Of a stretch of 7,548 bases of DNA, positions 6,454-7,548 are shown piece by piece. The position numbers were made by a program, and so were the translations under genes. A model generated the notes under the pieces. The model had not been told where the DNA came from. It did no database searches and worked only from the letters and a program-made list of their open reading frames with translations. The DNA comes from Anaerolineales bacterium. Lineage in GTDB: Bacteria > Chloroflexota > Anaerolineae > 4572-78 > J111. Location: positions 1 to 7,548 of the forward strand of contig JAAUSP010000371.1 in the NCBI GenBank assembly GCA_012032575.1, read 5' to 3'. The stretch's first letter is position 1. Every line of letters starts with the position of its first letter.

Positions 6454-7548
6454 TTACCAGGCCGAAACCTTGGGCATGGCGAACAGGGCTTGCGCGGCAG
6501 GCGAGACAATTTCGGGGCTGTTGGGGTCGGGGCGGAGGATGGAATAGCCGGAGGCGGGATGGCAGCGGTCTAGCGGCCGCTGATGGCAAAATCGTAAACC
6601 ACAAACATCGGTCCCATCCAGGGCCAGTTTTGATGAGCGTATTGGTAGGCCGCCACCAGATAATCGGCCTGCTGCTGCGGCGAAACCTGCCAGCGGGTGT
6701 GCTCGCCAAAATCGCAGTTGGGCAGGCCGGCCAGCCAGCTAAATTCGGTGGCCCAGATTTGGGTGGCGCTGTCGCCGTACTTTTCCATGATGGCTCGCTG
6801 GGCTTCGACCTTACGAAAATAGGGCCAGCCGTTGCCGGCCTCGTCAATGCCGGTGGGGTGATCGTGAGGCCAGGGGCCGCCGTAGGGGTGGCTGCCGACG
6901 GCGTCCATCAAGCCTTTGGCCCCGTTGGCGTACATGGCCTCCAAAAATTTCAGGTCGTCGTAATCGCCGCCGGGCGAAGGCGCACCGCTGATGATCCGGG
7001 CGGCGGGATCGGCCTGACGGATGGCGTCGGAGGTGGCCCGCAGCAGGGTAACATACTCCGCCGGGTTGGGATTGCCCTCCCACTCATAATTGAGGTTGGG
7101 TTCGTTCCAAACCTCGTAGGCGATTGTGCCATACATCCCGCCGTAGCGGCTGCGGATGAATTTGGCTACATCGGCGGCGTTGGCGGTAAAGGTACTGATT
7201 TCGTCGGGGGTGCGGGGGGCGTCGGGCAGACCGCCTTCGCTCCAGACCACTAACTTCAGCAGGACATTTTTGGCCTTGTATTTGCCCAGCAAATCGCTCA
7301 GCAAGTTGTCGGCATTGGCGGTAAAATTGGTCTCTTGGCGCAGGTTGAGGTCGTGCTTGGCCCAATTAAAGCCGCCCTGAACGGCCAGTTCCATGTTTTT
7401 GGCTTCGGCCAGTTGGACACCGTAACCCAGGTGGTTGGAAGGTGGAAGGTTGGAAGGTTGCAGGGTGGGGGCCAGGGGTTGGGGGTCAGGGGTCGGTTCG
7501 AGGGTGGCCGGGGCAAGTTGGGCAATGGCAGGTGGGGGCGTGGGTGAC
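6454..7548 (-). CDS. Clan GH-A glycoside hydrolase, N-terminus outside window (frameshifted near the C-terminus)
   Basis: About 364 residues are visible; the frame is open to the window edge, so the true start and any signal peptide lie beyond 7548. The first 40 or so residues are a Pro/Thr/Ala-rich linker. A (beta/alpha)8-type catalytic domain then begins at about HLGYGVQLAEAKNMELAV, with GGFNWAKHDL. The motif AYEVWNEPNLNY gives the expected acid/base Glu (codon 7103-7101), and IWATEFSWLAG gives the probable nucleophile Glu (codon 6746-6744). These are the hallmarks of clan GH-A retaining glycosidases such as GH5, GH39 or related unassigned groups; family and substrate cannot be fixed from motifs. 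A TAG at 6572-6570 ends the main frame after AISGR, but one added base at about 6571-6572 continues as DRCHPASGYSILRPDPNSPE through ALFAMPK to the TAA at 6456-6454, a C-terminus typical of these enzymes. It is probably secreted or surface-bound and lies upstream of the kinase on the same strand. Confidence 0.82.
7433..7459. repeat. Short imperfect tandem repeat in the glycoside hydrolase linker
   Basis: Units GGTTGGAA (7433-7440), GGTGGAA (7441-7447), GGTTGGAA (7448-7455) and a partial GGTT follow one another. On the coding strand they encode the Pro/Ser/Asn-rich end of the linker (QPSNLPPSNH). Unit lengths of 8, 7 and 8 bases show that copies are not in codon phase. Confidence 0.65.

Noticed and set aside
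6447..7253. Gly/Val-rich plus-strand open frame of 268 codons
   Set aside because: It is antisense to the glycoside hydrolase, which has catalytic motifs on the minus strand; composition and lack of a start signal mark it as a shadow.

Overview
The window reads like a contig fragment from an uncultivated bacterium, most likely a member of the Chloroflexota (Anaerolineae-like). This is an inference from the style of the proteins: a Ser/Thr kinase with a transmembrane segment and TPRs, a receiver–CpaE-type ATPase, and a GC-rich coding bias with repeat-rich intergenic DNA. No rRNA, tRNA or CRISPR array is visible.

Layout: (1) 1-181, minus strand: the N-terminus of an MmeI-like restriction-modification/DNA methyltransferase protein, cut by the window edge. 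(2) 182-599: a gene-free, repeat-rich intergenic region. It holds a small GC hairpin, a 91-bp MITE-like element (15-bp perfect terminal inverted repeats and an 8-bp direct repeat at both edges), two sigma70-like promoters pointing apart, and a 35-bp near-perfect palindrome. (3) 600-2920, minus: an MrfA/YprA-type DEAH helicase with a C-terminal DUF1998/MZB zinc-binding region. (4) 2921-3103: a divergent promoter region. (5) 3104-4583, plus: a membrane-anchored response-regulator receiver fused to a CpaE/TadZ-type ParA-like ATPase. (6) 4595-4621: a strong bidirectional terminator between convergent genes. (7) 4637-6330, minus: a PknB-type Ser/Thr kinase with one transmembrane helix and TPRs, with a near-consensus promoter (6376-6404). 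(8) 6454-7548, minus: a clan GH-A glycoside hydrolase, cut at its N-terminus by the window end, with a Pro/Thr-rich linker.

All four long genes are interrupted by frameshifts: one each in the helicase, kinase and glycoside hydrolase, and two in the CpaE-like gene. Each of the five is repaired by adding a single base, and family-like protein sequence continues on the other side. Shared single-base loss suggests consensus errors in the assembly rather than five real pseudogenising events, so I annotate each gene as one CDS.

The genes do not form an obvious single pathway. The CpaE-like protein and the kinase could both belong to signalling or surface-structure control, and the glycoside hydrolase is probably exported. 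The helicase is a DNA-repair type. The most noteworthy non-coding structure is the MITE-like element, placed between a good promoter and the start of the restriction-modification gene.
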